Shown: positions 15,627-23,594 of the stretch, piece by piece
Numbering within the stretch: position 1 is the stretch's first letter
How the letters are laid out: every line of letters begins with the position of its first letter
DNA from: Dietzia sp. JS16-p6b
GTDB taxonomy: Bacteria > Actinomycetota > Actinomycetes > Mycobacteriales > Mycobacteriaceae
Length of the DNA: 64,000 nt
NCBI RefSeq assembly: GCF_003052165.1
Contig: NZ_CP024869.1
Coordinates: 62,001 to 126,000 of the forward strand
Direction of reading: 5' to 3'
Notes under the pieces: generated by a model
What the model was told of the DNA's origin: nothing
The model's input: only the letters and a program-made list of their open reading frames with translations
Databases searched by the model: none
Made by a program: the position numbers and the translations under genes

Positions 15627-16430
15627 ATGGCGGACGACATGGGTGGTGGGCGGCACGCGGTGGTGGTCGGTGGCGCGTCCGGGATCGGGTGGGCCACGGC
15701 GCGCCGTCTCGCCTCGGAGGGGTGGCGCGTGACCATCGCCGACGTCAACGGCGATCTCGCCGAGGCCCGCGCGGCCGAGTTGGCGGGCGTTGCCGCCCTC
15801 CAGGGATCACCCGACGCCCCGGGCCGGGGACACGATCACAGAATCGTCGACGTGGTGGACGAGGCGTCGGTGGAGGCGTTGTTCGCCGGGGCCGCCCCTG
15901 AGCTGGTCGTCACCACGGCCGGGGTGAGCACGTTGGGGTTGGTCACCGACCACGACACCACGGAGTTCAGGCGGGTGGTGGACGTGTGCCTCACCGGCGC
16001 GTTCCTGGTGCTCAAACACGCCGGCCGGGTGGTGGCGGAGGGCGGGTCGATCGTCGCCATCGCCTCGCTCAACGCCCGGCAGCCCGGCCGGGGGATGGCC
16101 GCGTACTGCGCTGCCAAGGCAGGGCTGGTGATGCTCGCGCAGGTGGCCGCGCTCGAGCTCGGGGAACGCGGCGTCCGCGTGAACACCGTGTCGCCCGGGT
16201 TCCTGGTCACCCCGCTCACCGAGCCGGTGTTGCAGATTCCCGGCCTCGCCGAGGAGTACGCCGAGAACGCGGCGGTCCCGCACCGCGGTACCGCTGAGGA
16301 CGTGGCTCGGGCCGTGCTCTATCTCGCTGACGCCCCCTGGATGACGGGGGAGGACCTGGCGCTCGACGGCGGTGCCCAGCTGCGGCGCTACCCGGACGTG
16401 CTGGGCCTGGCCACCAAGGCGTTCACGTGA
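15627..16430 (+). CDS. SDR family oxidoreductase
   Basis: A 267-residue classical short-chain dehydrogenase/reductase. It has the cofactor motif GGASGIG near residue 15, an aspartate after beta-2 (IADVNGDLAEARA) that favours NAD, a TTAGVS variant of the NAG motif, and the catalytic YCAAK at about 160. The PGFLVTPL segment follows as in the family. It starts the two-gene SDR operon divergent from the FMO operon; the next SDR overlaps its stop. Its role is probably alcohol/ketone interconversion on the substrate or product of the FMO (inference). Confidence 0.9.
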   Translation: MADDMGGGRHAVVVGGASGIGWATARRLASEGWRVTIADVNGDLAEARAAELAGVAALQGSPDAPGRGHDHRIVDVVDEASVEALFAGAAPELVVTTAGVSTLGLVTDHDTTEFRRVVDVCLTGAFLVLKHAGRVVAEGGSIVAIASLNARQPGRGMAAYCAAKAGLVMLAQVAALELGERGVRVNTVSPGFLVTPLTEPVLQIPGLAEEYAENAAVPHRGTAEDVARAVLYLADAPWMTGEDLALDGGAQLRRYPDVLGLATKAFT

Positions 16431-17305
16431 GGGCGGTCCGCGGCCGCGGGACGGGCGCCCGCCCTGTCCCGGGGTTCTCCGGTCGGTCCGCGATCGTCAC
16501 CGGAGGCGGTTCGGGGATCGGCGCAGCGCTGGCCCGCGCCCTGGCGGCCGCCGGTGCCCATGTCGTGGTGACGGACATCGACCCGGCGGCCGCGCGGCGG
16601 GTGGCGGAGGAGCTCCCCGCGGCTGGCGGGAGCGCCCGGGCGGCCGCGCTCGATGTCACCGACGCGGCGGCGGTGTCGGACCTGGTGGGCGAGGTGGTCG
16701 CCGAACACGGTGGTCTGGACCTGATGTTCGCCAACGCCGGCATCACCTGGGGCGGGGACACCGAGTTGCTGACCCTGGCGCAGTGGGACGCGATCATCGA
16801 CGTGAACATCCGCGGCGTGGTGCACTGCGTCCACGCCGCGTACCCGGAGATGATCCGTCGGGGATCGGGGTCGCTCGTGCTCACCGCCTCCATGGGCGGG
16901 CTGTGTCCTGCGGGTCTGATCACCAGCTACGCCACGACCAAGCACGCCGTGGTGGGGCTCGGGCTCTCGCTGCGTGCGGAGGCGGCCGGCCACGGCGTGG
17001 GGGTGACCGTGGTCTGCCCGGCCGCGGTGGACACCGCGATCCTGGACAAGGGCGAGCTCGAGGGTTTCGACGGACGGCACTACTACCTGGAGGGTCAGGG
17101 TGTGCGGGAACCGTTGGACCCGGACCTGCTGGCCCAGAGCGTGCTGCGCGGGGTCCGGAGTAACCGGGCTCTCGTGATCGAACCCGCCCGGGCGCGGGCG
17201 ACGTGGCGGCTCCAGCGCCTGTCGCCGGCGCTGATGGACCGGATGCTCACCAGGTATGTGCGGGCGACCAGGCTCCGGAGGGGCGCGGATCCCGCCGGAG
17301 CCTGA
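16427..17305 (+). CDS. SDR family oxidoreductase
   Basis: A 292-residue short-chain dehydrogenase/reductase with the cofactor motif TGGGSGIG (about 25-32), a TDIDPAAAR segment with acidic residue for NAD, the NAGIT motif, and the active site YATTK. The C-terminal extension after residue 230 is rich in Arg (ARARATWRLQRLSPALMDRMLTRYVRATRLRRG, in pieces), like the SDRs near lipid metabolism genes in mycobacteria. It starts at a GTG overlapping the previous SDR stop by 4 bases. It converges with the cupin gene. Confidence 0.9.
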   Translation: MRAVRGRGTGARPVPGFSGRSAIVTGGGSGIGAALARALAAAGAHVVVTDIDPAAARRVAEELPAAGGSARAAALDVTDAAAVSDLVGEVVAEHGGLDLMFANAGITWGGDTELLTLAQWDAIIDVNIRGVVHCVHAAYPEMIRRGSGSLVLTASMGGLCPAGLITSYATTKHAVVGLGLSLRAEAAGHGVGVTVVCPAAVDTAILDKGELEGFDGRHYYLEGQGVREPLDPDLLAQSVLRGVRSNRALVIEPARARATWRLQRLSPALMDRMLTRYVRATRLRRGADPAGA

Positions 17306-17316
17306 CCCGCCGTCGT

Positions 17317-17727
17317 TCAGTGCTCGTCGGCGTCCGACTCGGCCTTGGTCGCGTGCACGGTGCCGTGCGCGTGCTCCGGCGGCGCGTAGATGGAGTAGAC
17401 CTTGAGCGGCTCGTCCCCGATGTTCGTGACGTTGTGCCACGACCCGGCGGGGACGAGGATCACCCAGTCGTCGCCGACCTCCTCGTCGAACTCCAGCCGG
17501 TCCTCGGCCGGCCCCATCTGGACGCGACCCCGGCCCTGCTCGACGCGCAGGAACTGGTCGTGGTCCTCGTGTACCTCGAGGCCGATGTCGTCCCCGGGAG
17601 CGATCGCCATGACCGTCATCTGCATATGCTTTCCGGTCCACAGCGTGGTGCGGTAGTTGGTGTTGGACAGGGTCTCGTCCTCGATGTTGACGACGTAGGG
17701 GTGGGGTCCGTGATCACTGGCGGTCAT
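17317..17727 (-). CDS. Cupin domain protein
   Basis: A 136-residue single cupin. The motif-1 region is GDDIGLEVHEDHDQFLRVEQGRG, with H and E/D positions that can hold a metal, and motif 2 is LVPAGSWHNVTNIGDEPL with its His. The N-terminal TTLWTGKHMQMTVMAI and the overall pattern fit stand-alone cupins often annotated as mannose-6-phosphate-isomerase-like. The function is unknown. The gene is coupled by an ATGA overlap to the upstream DUF1622 membrane protein gene. Confidence 0.88.
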   Translation of the reverse strand: MTASDHGPHPYVVNIEDETLSNTNYRTTLWTGKHMQMTVMAIAPGDDIGLEVHEDHDQFLRVEQGRGRVQMGPAEDRLEFDEEVGDDWVILVPAGSWHNVTNIGDEPLKVYSIYAPPEHAHGTVHATKAESDADEH

Positions 17728-18149
17728 GGTGTGGTCCTCTCGCTCTCGTGCACGTCGGCTCGCGCCCGGTCGTCTCCATCATGCCGGGCGCGCCCGCCGC
17801 GCGATCCGGTTCCCTTCTGCCACGGCCACCGGCCCGAGATCTCGAGCTCGAGCGACCAGCTGAGGAAGGTCCTGATGAGCACGACGAGTGCGAGCAACCC
17901 CACCGAGTCGTAGCTCGGTGAGATCGCGACGGTCCGGATGATGTCCGCGGCCACCAGGAGCTCCAGCCCCAGCAGGATCGCGCGGCCGAGTCGGCGACGG
18001 AACGCGGTGTAGGCGTCGTTCTCCGGGCCGGACCGGCGGCGCGGGTCCAGGGCGAACAGGGCGGCCACCAACGCGCCCACCACGATGGCGGCCACGCCCG
18101 CCGCGTCGATCGTCTTGCCCACCAGTTCCACGGCCTCCGAGAACGTCAT
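17724..18149 (-). CDS. DUF1622 family membrane protein
   Basis: A 141-residue protein with three hydrophobic segments (about residues 15-35, 55-75 and 82-100) in the DUF1622 pattern: a helix with VELVGKTIDAAGVAAIVVGAL, then RRRLGRAILLGLELLVAADIIRTV, then LLALVVLIRTFLSWSLELEISGRWPW (given in parts). The last 35 residues are a charged cytoplasmic tail. The ATG at 18149 follows a GGAGG sequence; upstream codons are not family-like. Function unknown. It is co-translated with the cupin gene. Confidence 0.85.
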   Translation of the reverse strand: MTFSEAVELVGKTIDAAGVAAIVVGALVAALFALDPRRRSGPENDAYTAFRRRLGRAILLGLELLVAADIIRTVAISPSYDSVGLLALVVLIRTFLSWSLELEISGRWPWQKGTGSRGGRARHDGDDRARADVHESERTTP

Positions 18150-18204
18150 GGAGGAACTGTAGACCGGCCCGGCAGGGGCGTGCGGGACCTGCGCGAACAC
18201 TATG

Positions 18205-18218
18205 GTTGACAAGTCAAC
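18205..18218. promoter_or_regulatory. Palindromic operator candidate upstream of LLM oxidoreductase gene
   Basis: A perfect inverted repeat, GTTGAC-AA-GTCAAC, lies 12 bases upstream of the ATG at 18231 and between divergent genes. Its TTGAC half-sites are shared with the palindrome in the FMO promoter (15550-15563). It probably binds a dimeric repressor of the flavin oxidoreductase gene. Confidence 0.5.
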
Positions 18219-18230
18219 TAATATGGGGGA

Positions 18231-19346
18231 ATGACTCATCACAGCGCCTCCACCCCCGCGTCGTCGTCACAGTCCGTCGCGCTGGGCCTCGACACCTTCG
18301 GTGACACCACGGTCGACTCCAGCGGCGCCCGCGTCCACCATGCCCAGGTCATCCGGGATGTCGTCGACCAGGCGGTGCTCGCCGACGAGGTGGGGGTCGA
18401 CGCCTTCGGGGTGGGTGAGCACCACCGCCCCGACTTCGCGGTCTCCGCCCCGGATGTCGTGCTCGCCGGGATCGCCACCCGCACGCAGCGCATCACCCTC
18501 GGTTCGGCGGTCACCGTTCTGTCCAGCGACGACCCGGTCCGTGTGTTCCAGCGTTTCTCGACGATCGACGCCCTGTCGAACGGGCGCGCCGAGGTGGTGC
18601 TGGGGCGCGGGTCCTTCACCGAGTCGTTCCCGCTGTTCGGGCTCGACCTCCAGCAGTACGAGCAGTTGTTCTCCGAGAAACTGGACCTGTTCGCGGCTCT
18701 GTTGCCCGAGGCGCCGGTGACGTGGTCCGGCGAGCTACGGCGGCCCCTGGTAGACCAGCGCGTCTACCCGGAGACCGAGCACGGGCTCTCCGCATGGATC
18801 GCGGTGGGCGGCAGTCCCGAATCCGTGGTGCGTGCGGCCCGCTACCGCATGCCCCTCATGCTGGCGATCATCGGCGGGCCCGCCGGCCGGTTCGCGCCTT
18901 TCGCCGACCTGTACCGCCAGGCGAATGCGCAGCTGGCGGGCACCGACGCCCCGCGGCTGCCGATCGCGGTGCACTCGCCGGGATTCGTCGCGGAGACCGA
19001 CGAGAAGGCCGCCGCTCTGGCGCTGCCGCACTGGTTGGTCAACCGCAACCAGATCGGGCGCGAGCGCGGATGGGGGGACGCGAGCGAGGCCGACTTCCAC
19101 CGCGAGGTGCGGTCCGGGGCGATGTACGTCGGCTCGCCCGAGACCGTCGCGCAGAAGATCGCCGCGACCGTGCGCACGCTGGGGCTGGACCGCTTCGACC
19201 TCAAGTACGCCAGCGGGCCGACCCCGCACGAGCACCTCATGACCTCGATCGATCTCTACGGGCGCAAGGTCATCCCTCGTGTCCGGGAACTGCTGGCCGG
19301 GGCCGGATACGACCCCGGGGTGCCGCAGCAGGTGTCCCGCGCCTGA
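18231..19346 (+). CDS. LLM class flavin-dependent oxidoreductase
   Basis: A 371-residue luciferase-like monooxygenase-family protein (TIM barrel, FMN or F420). Typical segments are ALGLDTFGDTT at the N terminus, DAFGVGEHHRPDFAVSAP (the GEHHR-type motif), RITLGSAVTVLSSDDPVRVFQ, the GRAEVVLGRGSF segment and AWIAVGGSPESVVRAARY. The long form with EHHRPDF resembles the SdnO/alkanal-monooxygenase-like group. It is the last gene of the oxidative island and has its own palindrome upstream. The substrate is unknown. Confidence 0.9.
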   Translation: MTHHSASTPASSSQSVALGLDTFGDTTVDSSGARVHHAQVIRDVVDQAVLADEVGVDAFGVGEHHRPDFAVSAPDVVLAGIATRTQRITLGSAVTVLSSDDPVRVFQRFSTIDALSNGRAEVVLGRGSFTESFPLFGLDLQQYEQLFSEKLDLFAALLPEAPVTWSGELRRPLVDQRVYPETEHGLSAWIAVGGSPESVVRAARYRMPLMLAIIGGPAGRFAPFADLYRQANAQLAGTDAPRLPIAVHSPGFVAETDEKAAALALPHWLVNRNQIGRERGWGDASEADFHREVRSGAMYVGSPETVAQKIAATVRTLGLDRFDLKYASGPTPHEHLMTSIDLYGRKVIPRVRELLAGAGYDPGVPQQVSRA

Positions 19347-19370
19347 CGGACCGGGTATTACCGTGGGGAC

Positions 19371-19733
19371 ATGCTCTTCGCGTTCTCCGTCGCACCCACC
19401 ACGACCGCGGACGACTCGGCGTCCATGAGCGAGGCCGTCGCCGAGGCGGTCCGGGTGGTCCGCGCGTCCGGGCTGCCCCACGAGACCACGTCGATGTTCA
19501 CCACCATCGAGGGCGACTGGGACGAGGTCATGCCCGTCATCCGCGCCGCCACCGACGCCGTGCTGGCGGTGTCCCCGCGGGTGAGCCTGGTCCTCAAGGC
19601 CGACCTGAGGCCCGGCCGCTCAGGTGAGTTGCGCGGAAAGGTGGACAGGGTGGAGCACCGCTTGCGACACGGCCTGGCGACGGATCCCGGGGGAGGGGAG
19701 AAGGGCGACGACGACGAGGTGGTCGCCCCGTGA
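19371..19733 (+). CDS. Thiamine-binding (MTH1187/YkoF-type) family protein
   Basis: A 120-residue protein. FAFSVAPTTTADDSASMSEAVAEAVRVVRASGLPHETTSMFTTIEGDWDEV (in parts, residues 3-55) matches the MTH1187 ferredoxin-like fold: a beta strand, a helix with SVAEAVRVIR, then the TTIEG and the W-D-x-V motif. The family includes YkoF, which binds thiamine precursors. The C terminus is a charged tail. A small membrane protein gene overlaps its stop (GTGA). Confidence 0.8.
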   Translation: MLFAFSVAPTTTADDSASMSEAVAEAVRVVRASGLPHETTSMFTTIEGDWDEVMPVIRAATDAVLAVSPRVSLVLKADLRPGRSGELRGKVDRVEHRLRHGLATDPGGGEKGDDDEVVAP

Positions 19734-20035
19734 CCTCCCGCACTCCCTCGGATCACCCGCGCAGCGACTCCACTGTGGACGATTCCGGATCCGCCGCCGG
19801 GTCCGGTGCGCACCGCCCCGGCCCGCGCGGTCCGCAGACCCTCGCGTACGTGCTGGCCACCACGCTCGGGGGGATCGGCGCGCTCGTGGTGGCGGCGGTC
19901 GAACTCGTCTCCCCCGAGGCCGGCACGTTCGACGTCCTGCTGTGGAGCGCTCTCGCGGTGTTGCTCCTTGCCGCGGCTGCCCGCCGGTGGTGGTTCGGGG
20001 CCAGCGGCGAGGATCGCTCGCGCCGCGCTCCCTGA
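19730..20035 (+). CDS. Small membrane protein, unknown
   Basis: A 101-residue protein starting at a GTG that overlaps the previous stop by 4 bases. The first 35 residues are a hydrophilic Ser/Asp/Pro-rich region. Two TM helices follow (about 40-60 and 66-85), then a short Arg-rich end. I do not recognise a family. The overlap implies co-expression with the MTH1187-type gene. Confidence 0.65.
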   Translation: MTSRTPSDHPRSDSTVDDSGSAAGSGAHRPGPRGPQTLAYVLATTLGGIGALVVAAVELVSPEAGTFDVLLWSALAVLLLAAAARRWWFGASGEDRSRRAP

Positions 20036-20194
20036 GTGTCAGATCGGCTAGCGTGTCAGACCCGGCCGCGCCTCCACGCCCACGCCGCCAGTCCCCCCAG
20101 GACCAGGGGAACCCTACGGTCACCGCAGGCGCGCCCGGGGGGCCGGGCACCGTTGACGGGCGGCCGCGGCCGGATGCGTCGGCATCGGTTGGAT

Positions 20195-20211
20195 GTCACC
20201 ATGCGGGTGAC
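20195..20211. promoter_or_regulatory. Inverted repeat upstream of the GntP operon
   Basis: GTCACC-ATGCG-GGTGAC (6-base arms, 5-base spacer) lies 25 bases before the GntP ATG. The size and place suit an operator for the permease - lactone oxidase - ASRT operon. The rest of the 20036-20236 gap shows a repeated GTGTCAGA (20036 and 20053) and no gene. Confidence 0.4.
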
Positions 20212-20236
20212 CCGTTCCCGATCCTCGGAGACGCCC

Positions 20237-21637
20237 ATGTCGACCGCAGCACTGCTTCTCACCGTACTGGGCGCCGTGGGAACGCTGTTCCTGCTGATCA
20301 TGGGCCTGAAGCTCCACGCGTTCGTCTCGCTGCTGATCGTCAGTATCGTCACCGCTCTCATCGTCGGCATCCCTCCCGCGGAGATCGTCGAGGTGGTCGA
20401 GGACGGGATGGGCGGCGTTCTCGGGTTCGTCGCGATCATCGTCGGCCTCGGGGCGATGTTCGGGCAGGTCCTCAGGGTCACCGGCGCCGCTGACCGCATC
20501 GCCGACACGCTGGTCACGGCCTTCGGCGAGCGCCGGGTTCCGTGGTCACTGGGTTTGACCGGGCTCATCGTGGCGATTCCGGTCTTCTTCGACGTCGCGC
20601 TGGTCCTGTTGATCCCGCTCGTCTACACCCTCGCCACACGACTCAAGAAGTCGCTCATCATCTTCGCGCTCCCGCTCCTGGCCGGGTTGAGCGCCGGCCA
20701 CTCCCTCATCCCGCCCACGCCGGGCCCCGTGGCCGCGGCCGGGATCGTGGGCGCTGACCTGGGCTGGGTGATCCTCCTCGGCATAGTCGCGGCGGTTCCC
20801 GCCGTCATCCTGAGCGGGGTCGTCTACGGGCGCTTCATCGGCGCACGGATCGACGTCGGCGTCCCCGAGGGCATGGAGGAGGAAGCCCGGGACCAGGCGG
20901 GGGGTGGCGACGGCGCAGACGGCGACGACGACGAGGAGCAGAGCTCCGAGGACCGACTCGAGAACGCCCCCGGCTTCGGTCTCATCCTGACCATCCTGGC
21001 CGTGCCGCTGCTGCTGATCCTCGGCAACACCGCCACCGAAGCACTGGTGGACCCGGAGACTCCGATCGCCCAGGTGATGGCCCTGGTCGGCGATCCGATC
21101 GTCGCGCTGATCATCGCGGTCCTGTTGGCCTTCTACGTCCTCGGCATGCGCCACGGATTGGACCGCGGCGATCTGCAGTCGGTGGCCTCGGCCGCGTTCA
21201 CCCCGGTGGGGCTCATCCTGCTCGTCACCGGCGCCGGCGGGGTGTTCGGCGAGGTCCTCGAGCAGAGTGGCGTCGGGGATGCGATCGAGGAGGTGTTCCA
21301 GGGCCTGGGGTTCCCGGTCCTGCTCCTGGCGTTCCTGTCCGCCGTGGTACTGCGGGTCGCACTGGGGTCGTCGACCGTCGCCACCGTCACCGCCGCCGCG
21401 ATCGTCGCCCAGACCCTGGGGGGACAGGATCTCTCGGCACCCATGCTGGCCGCGGTCGTCGTCGCCATCGGTGCGGGGGCGACGGTTCTGTCGCACGTCA
21501 ACGATTCCGGGTTCTGGCTGGTCAACCGTTTCCTCGGGCTGACCGAGAAACAGACGCTGCTCACCTGGACCGCCATGCAGACGATCATGGGGGGCACAGC
21601 CTTCCTGACCGTCTTCGCACTCAGCTTCGCGCTGTAG
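20237..21637 (+). CDS. GntP family permease (gluconate/sugar-acid:H+ symporter)
   Basis: A 466-residue polytopic membrane protein with about 12 TM segments in the GntP family, which takes up gluconate and related sugar acids with protons. Family-like segments are GLGAMFGQVLRVTGAADRIADTL, PVFFDVALVLLIPLVYTLA, AGLSAGHSLIPPTPGPVAAA (the conserved HSxIPPTPGP loop), GGVFGEVLEQSGVG and the C-terminal LGSSTVATVTAAAIV and SHVNDSGFWLVNRFLGLT. A large acidic cytoplasmic loop (about residues 210-245, GDGADGDDDEEQ) is unusual. The ATG at 20237 follows CGGAG. It is the first gene of an apparent operon with the lactone oxidase (59-base gap) and ASRT genes. Confidence 0.93.
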   Translation: MSTAALLLTVLGAVGTLFLLIMGLKLHAFVSLLIVSIVTALIVGIPPAEIVEVVEDGMGGVLGFVAIIVGLGAMFGQVLRVTGAADRIADTLVTAFGERRVPWSLGLTGLIVAIPVFFDVALVLLIPLVYTLATRLKKSLIIFALPLLAGLSAGHSLIPPTPGPVAAAGIVGADLGWVILLGIVAAVPAVILSGVVYGRFIGARIDVGVPEGMEEEARDQAGGGDGADGDDDEEQSSEDRLENAPGFGLILTILAVPLLLILGNTATEALVDPETPIAQVMALVGDPIVALIIAVLLAFYVLGMRHGLDRGDLQSVASAAFTPVGLILLVTGAGGVFGEVLEQSGVGDAIEEVFQGLGFPVLLLAFLSAVVLRVALGSSTVATVTAAAIVAQTLGGQDLSAPMLAAVVVAIGAGATVLSHVNDSGFWLVNRFLGLTEKQTLLTWTAMQTIMGGTAFLTVFALSFAL

Positions 21638-21696
21638 ACCACGCCACCGCGCCGTGCGGTGGCATCGAGGCAAGACCGAGACAAGGAGGAACACCG

Positions 21697-22908
21697 ATGA
21701 CCAAGGAATTCGTCAACTGGTCCGGGAGTCTGCGCTTCACCCCGTCGGACACCGCGCGGCCGTCGGACGAGGCCGCGGTGCAGGAGGTGGTCCGGCGAAC
21801 CGCTGAGGAGGGCGGGACCGTCCGGCCGGTCGGCTCGGGGCACTCCTCCGTCCCGCTGATGCGGACCTCGGACGTCCTGCTCACGCTGGACGAGATGTCC
21901 GGGCTGGTCTCACACGACACCGACGCCGGTCGCGCCTCGTTGCTCCCTGGGACGGGCATCGCCCGGGCGGGTGAACTCCTCGCGGAGCACGACCTGGCGA
22001 TGGAGAACCTCGGCGACGTGGACTACCAGGCCCTCGCCGGGGCCATCGGTACGGGGACCCACGGGACCGGGCGGGAACTGGGCAACCTCTCCCAGACCGT
22101 GGTCGGTGGCCGGCTGGTCACGGCGGACGGAGAGGTGGTGCCCTTCGGCGAGGACGCCGGGCCGGACCACGATGCGGACCTGCTCCGCGCGGCGCAGGTC
22201 TCCCTCGGCTCACTCGGGGTCATGACGTCACTGACGTTGCGCCTGCTGCCCGCCTACGAGCTGCACCGCCTCAACTGGTGCACCCACATCGACTGGGTAC
22301 AGGACAACTTCGCCGAACTCACGACGTCCAATCGGCACTTCGACTTCTACTGGTATCCCCGCAGTGACGAGGCCCAGGTCAGAACGATGAACCTCCCCGG
22401 GCAGGAGCCGGACCTGACACCCCCGGGCGACCACGTCCACGAGGACGCCACCGGCGTGAGCTACGACATCATCCCGAACTCACGTGACCTGAGGTTCGAC
22501 GAGATGGAGTACATGCTGCCGTTCGACGAGGGCCTGGAATGCTTCAAGGTCCTGCGGGAGCGGATCAAGGAGCGGCACCGCCAGAAGGTGGGCTGGCGCG
22601 TCCTGGTCCGGACCATCGCGCCCGACGACGCGCTGATCAGCAACTGCTACCAGCGCCCCACCATGACCATCGCGCTTCTGCAGAACAACGAGCTGCCCTA
22701 CGAGGAGTACTTCAACGACATCGAACCGATCCTGCAGGACTTCGGTGGCCGACCGCACTGGGGCAAGAAGCACACCATGCGCGCGGACCAGCTACGCGGT
22801 CTGTACCCGGAATGGGAGACGTTCCACGATGTCAGGCGGCGCCTCGATCCGGACGGCGTCTTCATGAACGACTACCTGCGGTCGCTGTTCGAAGGAGATG
22901 TGGCATGA
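21697..22908 (+). CDS. FAD-dependent sugar-lactone (D-arabinono-1,4-lactone/gulonolactone-type) oxidase
   Basis: A 403-residue VAO-family flavoenzyme. The PP-loop region is RPVGSGHSSVPLMRT (residues about 42-56), then GTGTHGTGRELGNLSQTVVGG and VSLGSLGVMTSLTLRLLPAYEL. The C-terminal ALO domain carries RPHWGKKHTM and the final LDPDGVFMNDYLRSLF. These are the marks of aldonolactone oxidases, which oxidise sugar 1,4-lactones at C2 with oxygen. In the covalent members the flavin-linking His sits in the GSGHS position, and it is present here. A strong AAGGAGG precedes the ATG. The next gene (ASRT) overlaps the stop (ATGA), so the two are co-translated. Confidence 0.92.
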   Translation: MTKEFVNWSGSLRFTPSDTARPSDEAAVQEVVRRTAEEGGTVRPVGSGHSSVPLMRTSDVLLTLDEMSGLVSHDTDAGRASLLPGTGIARAGELLAEHDLAMENLGDVDYQALAGAIGTGTHGTGRELGNLSQTVVGGRLVTADGEVVPFGEDAGPDHDADLLRAAQVSLGSLGVMTSLTLRLLPAYELHRLNWCTHIDWVQDNFAELTTSNRHFDFYWYPRSDEAQVRTMNLPGQEPDLTPPGDHVHEDATGVSYDIIPNSRDLRFDEMEYMLPFDEGLECFKVLRERIKERHRQKVGWRVLVRTIAPDDALISNCYQRPTMTIALLQNNELPYEEYFNDIEPILQDFGGRPHWGKKHTMRADQLRGLYPEWETFHDVRRRLDPDGVFMNDYLRSLFEGDVA

Positions 22909-23282
22909 ACCAGGAGACCGGCCGGACCCTGTGGGTGTTCCCCGGCGGGAACATCCCGTCGACCAGCACGGGCCCGGAACCCGAGTACACCAGCCGGGAC
23001 GAGCTCTGCATCCTCAACGTGTGCGAGACCGACGCCAGCCTGGAGATGACGGTCTATCACTCCGACGGCGACCCTGTCGGGCCCTACCCGGTGCAGGTCG
23101 CGGCCCAGCGGGTGCGGCACGTGCGCGTCAACGATCTGATCGACCCCCAGGCCGTCTTCCTGGGTGAACCGTACGGCATGGTCATCCGGTCGGATGTGCC
23201 GGTGTTCGTCCAGGTGACGAGGCTCGACACCCGTCGTGGCGGCCTCAGCGGTATGACGACGATGGGTTTCGCGCCCGACTGA
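22905..23282 (+). CDS. Anabaena sensory rhodopsin transducer (ASRT) family protein
   Basis: A 125-residue protein matching the ASRT family (PF07100) almost end to end. The shared pattern is GRTLWVFPGGNIP, GPEPEYTSRDELCILN, MTVYHSDGDPVGPYPVQV, VRHVRVNDLIDP, SDVPVFVQVTRLDTRR. In Anabaena the tetrameric beta-sandwich partner binds sensory rhodopsin; comparative work placed the wider family as small-molecule, probably sugar-binding domains. No rhodopsin gene is present in the window. Here the gene is fused by an ATGA overlap to an aldonolactone oxidase gene and follows a GntP sugar-acid permease. A role as a sugar-acid/lactone sensor or chaperone is therefore more likely than light signalling (inference). 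Confidence 0.88.
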   Translation: MNQETGRTLWVFPGGNIPSTSTGPEPEYTSRDELCILNVCETDASLEMTVYHSDGDPVGPYPVQVAAQRVRHVRVNDLIDPQAVFLGEPYGMVIRSDVPVFVQVTRLDTRRGGLSGMTTMGFAPD

Positions 23283-23510
23283 GACAGGGCGGTCACCTGG
23301 ATCTCGGCGAGGTATGTGCTCCAGCAGGGCTGTCCCGATCCCGCAGTGCATGTAGTCGCTGTGCACCGAGACCTGGCCCAGGTGAGCGTCGACGTCGACC
23401 ACATCGGCCAACAAGTACGCCACCGGCCGATCGGATCCACGAGCGTTCGATGTCCTGCAGGATGACCAGGTCACTCTCCCTGGCGGGCCGGATGCGGTAC
23501 GTCGGCCCTC
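23283..23510 (-). pseudogene. Decayed GNAT acetyltransferase gene
   Basis: Read on the minus strand, one frame starts near 23505 with TYRIRPARESDLVILQDIE, a typical GNAT N terminus. A second frame, from about 23430 to 23320, reads RPVAYLLADVVDVDAHLGQVSVH then GIGTALLEH, which is the acetyl-CoA-binding motif A (usually R-x-x-G-I/V-G). The roughly 40 residues that normally separate these parts are missing and the frame changes at about 23431-23450. The C terminus is also absent before the ASRT gene stop at 23280-23282. No start codon serves both parts. So this is a relic with an internal deletion and a frameshift. Confidence 0.65.
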
Positions 23511-23594
23511 GCAGCCCACGTCACGCTCGACACTCGTGATGCGTGATGAACCGCGCGACGACGAGAAGGCGACCGTGACCCCTACGTGTGCGGC

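Noticed and set aside
22905-23282. Light-sensing system based on the ASRT homologue
   Set aside because: No rhodopsin or carotenoid/retinal gene occurs in the window; the neighbours are sugar-acid uptake and oxidation genes.
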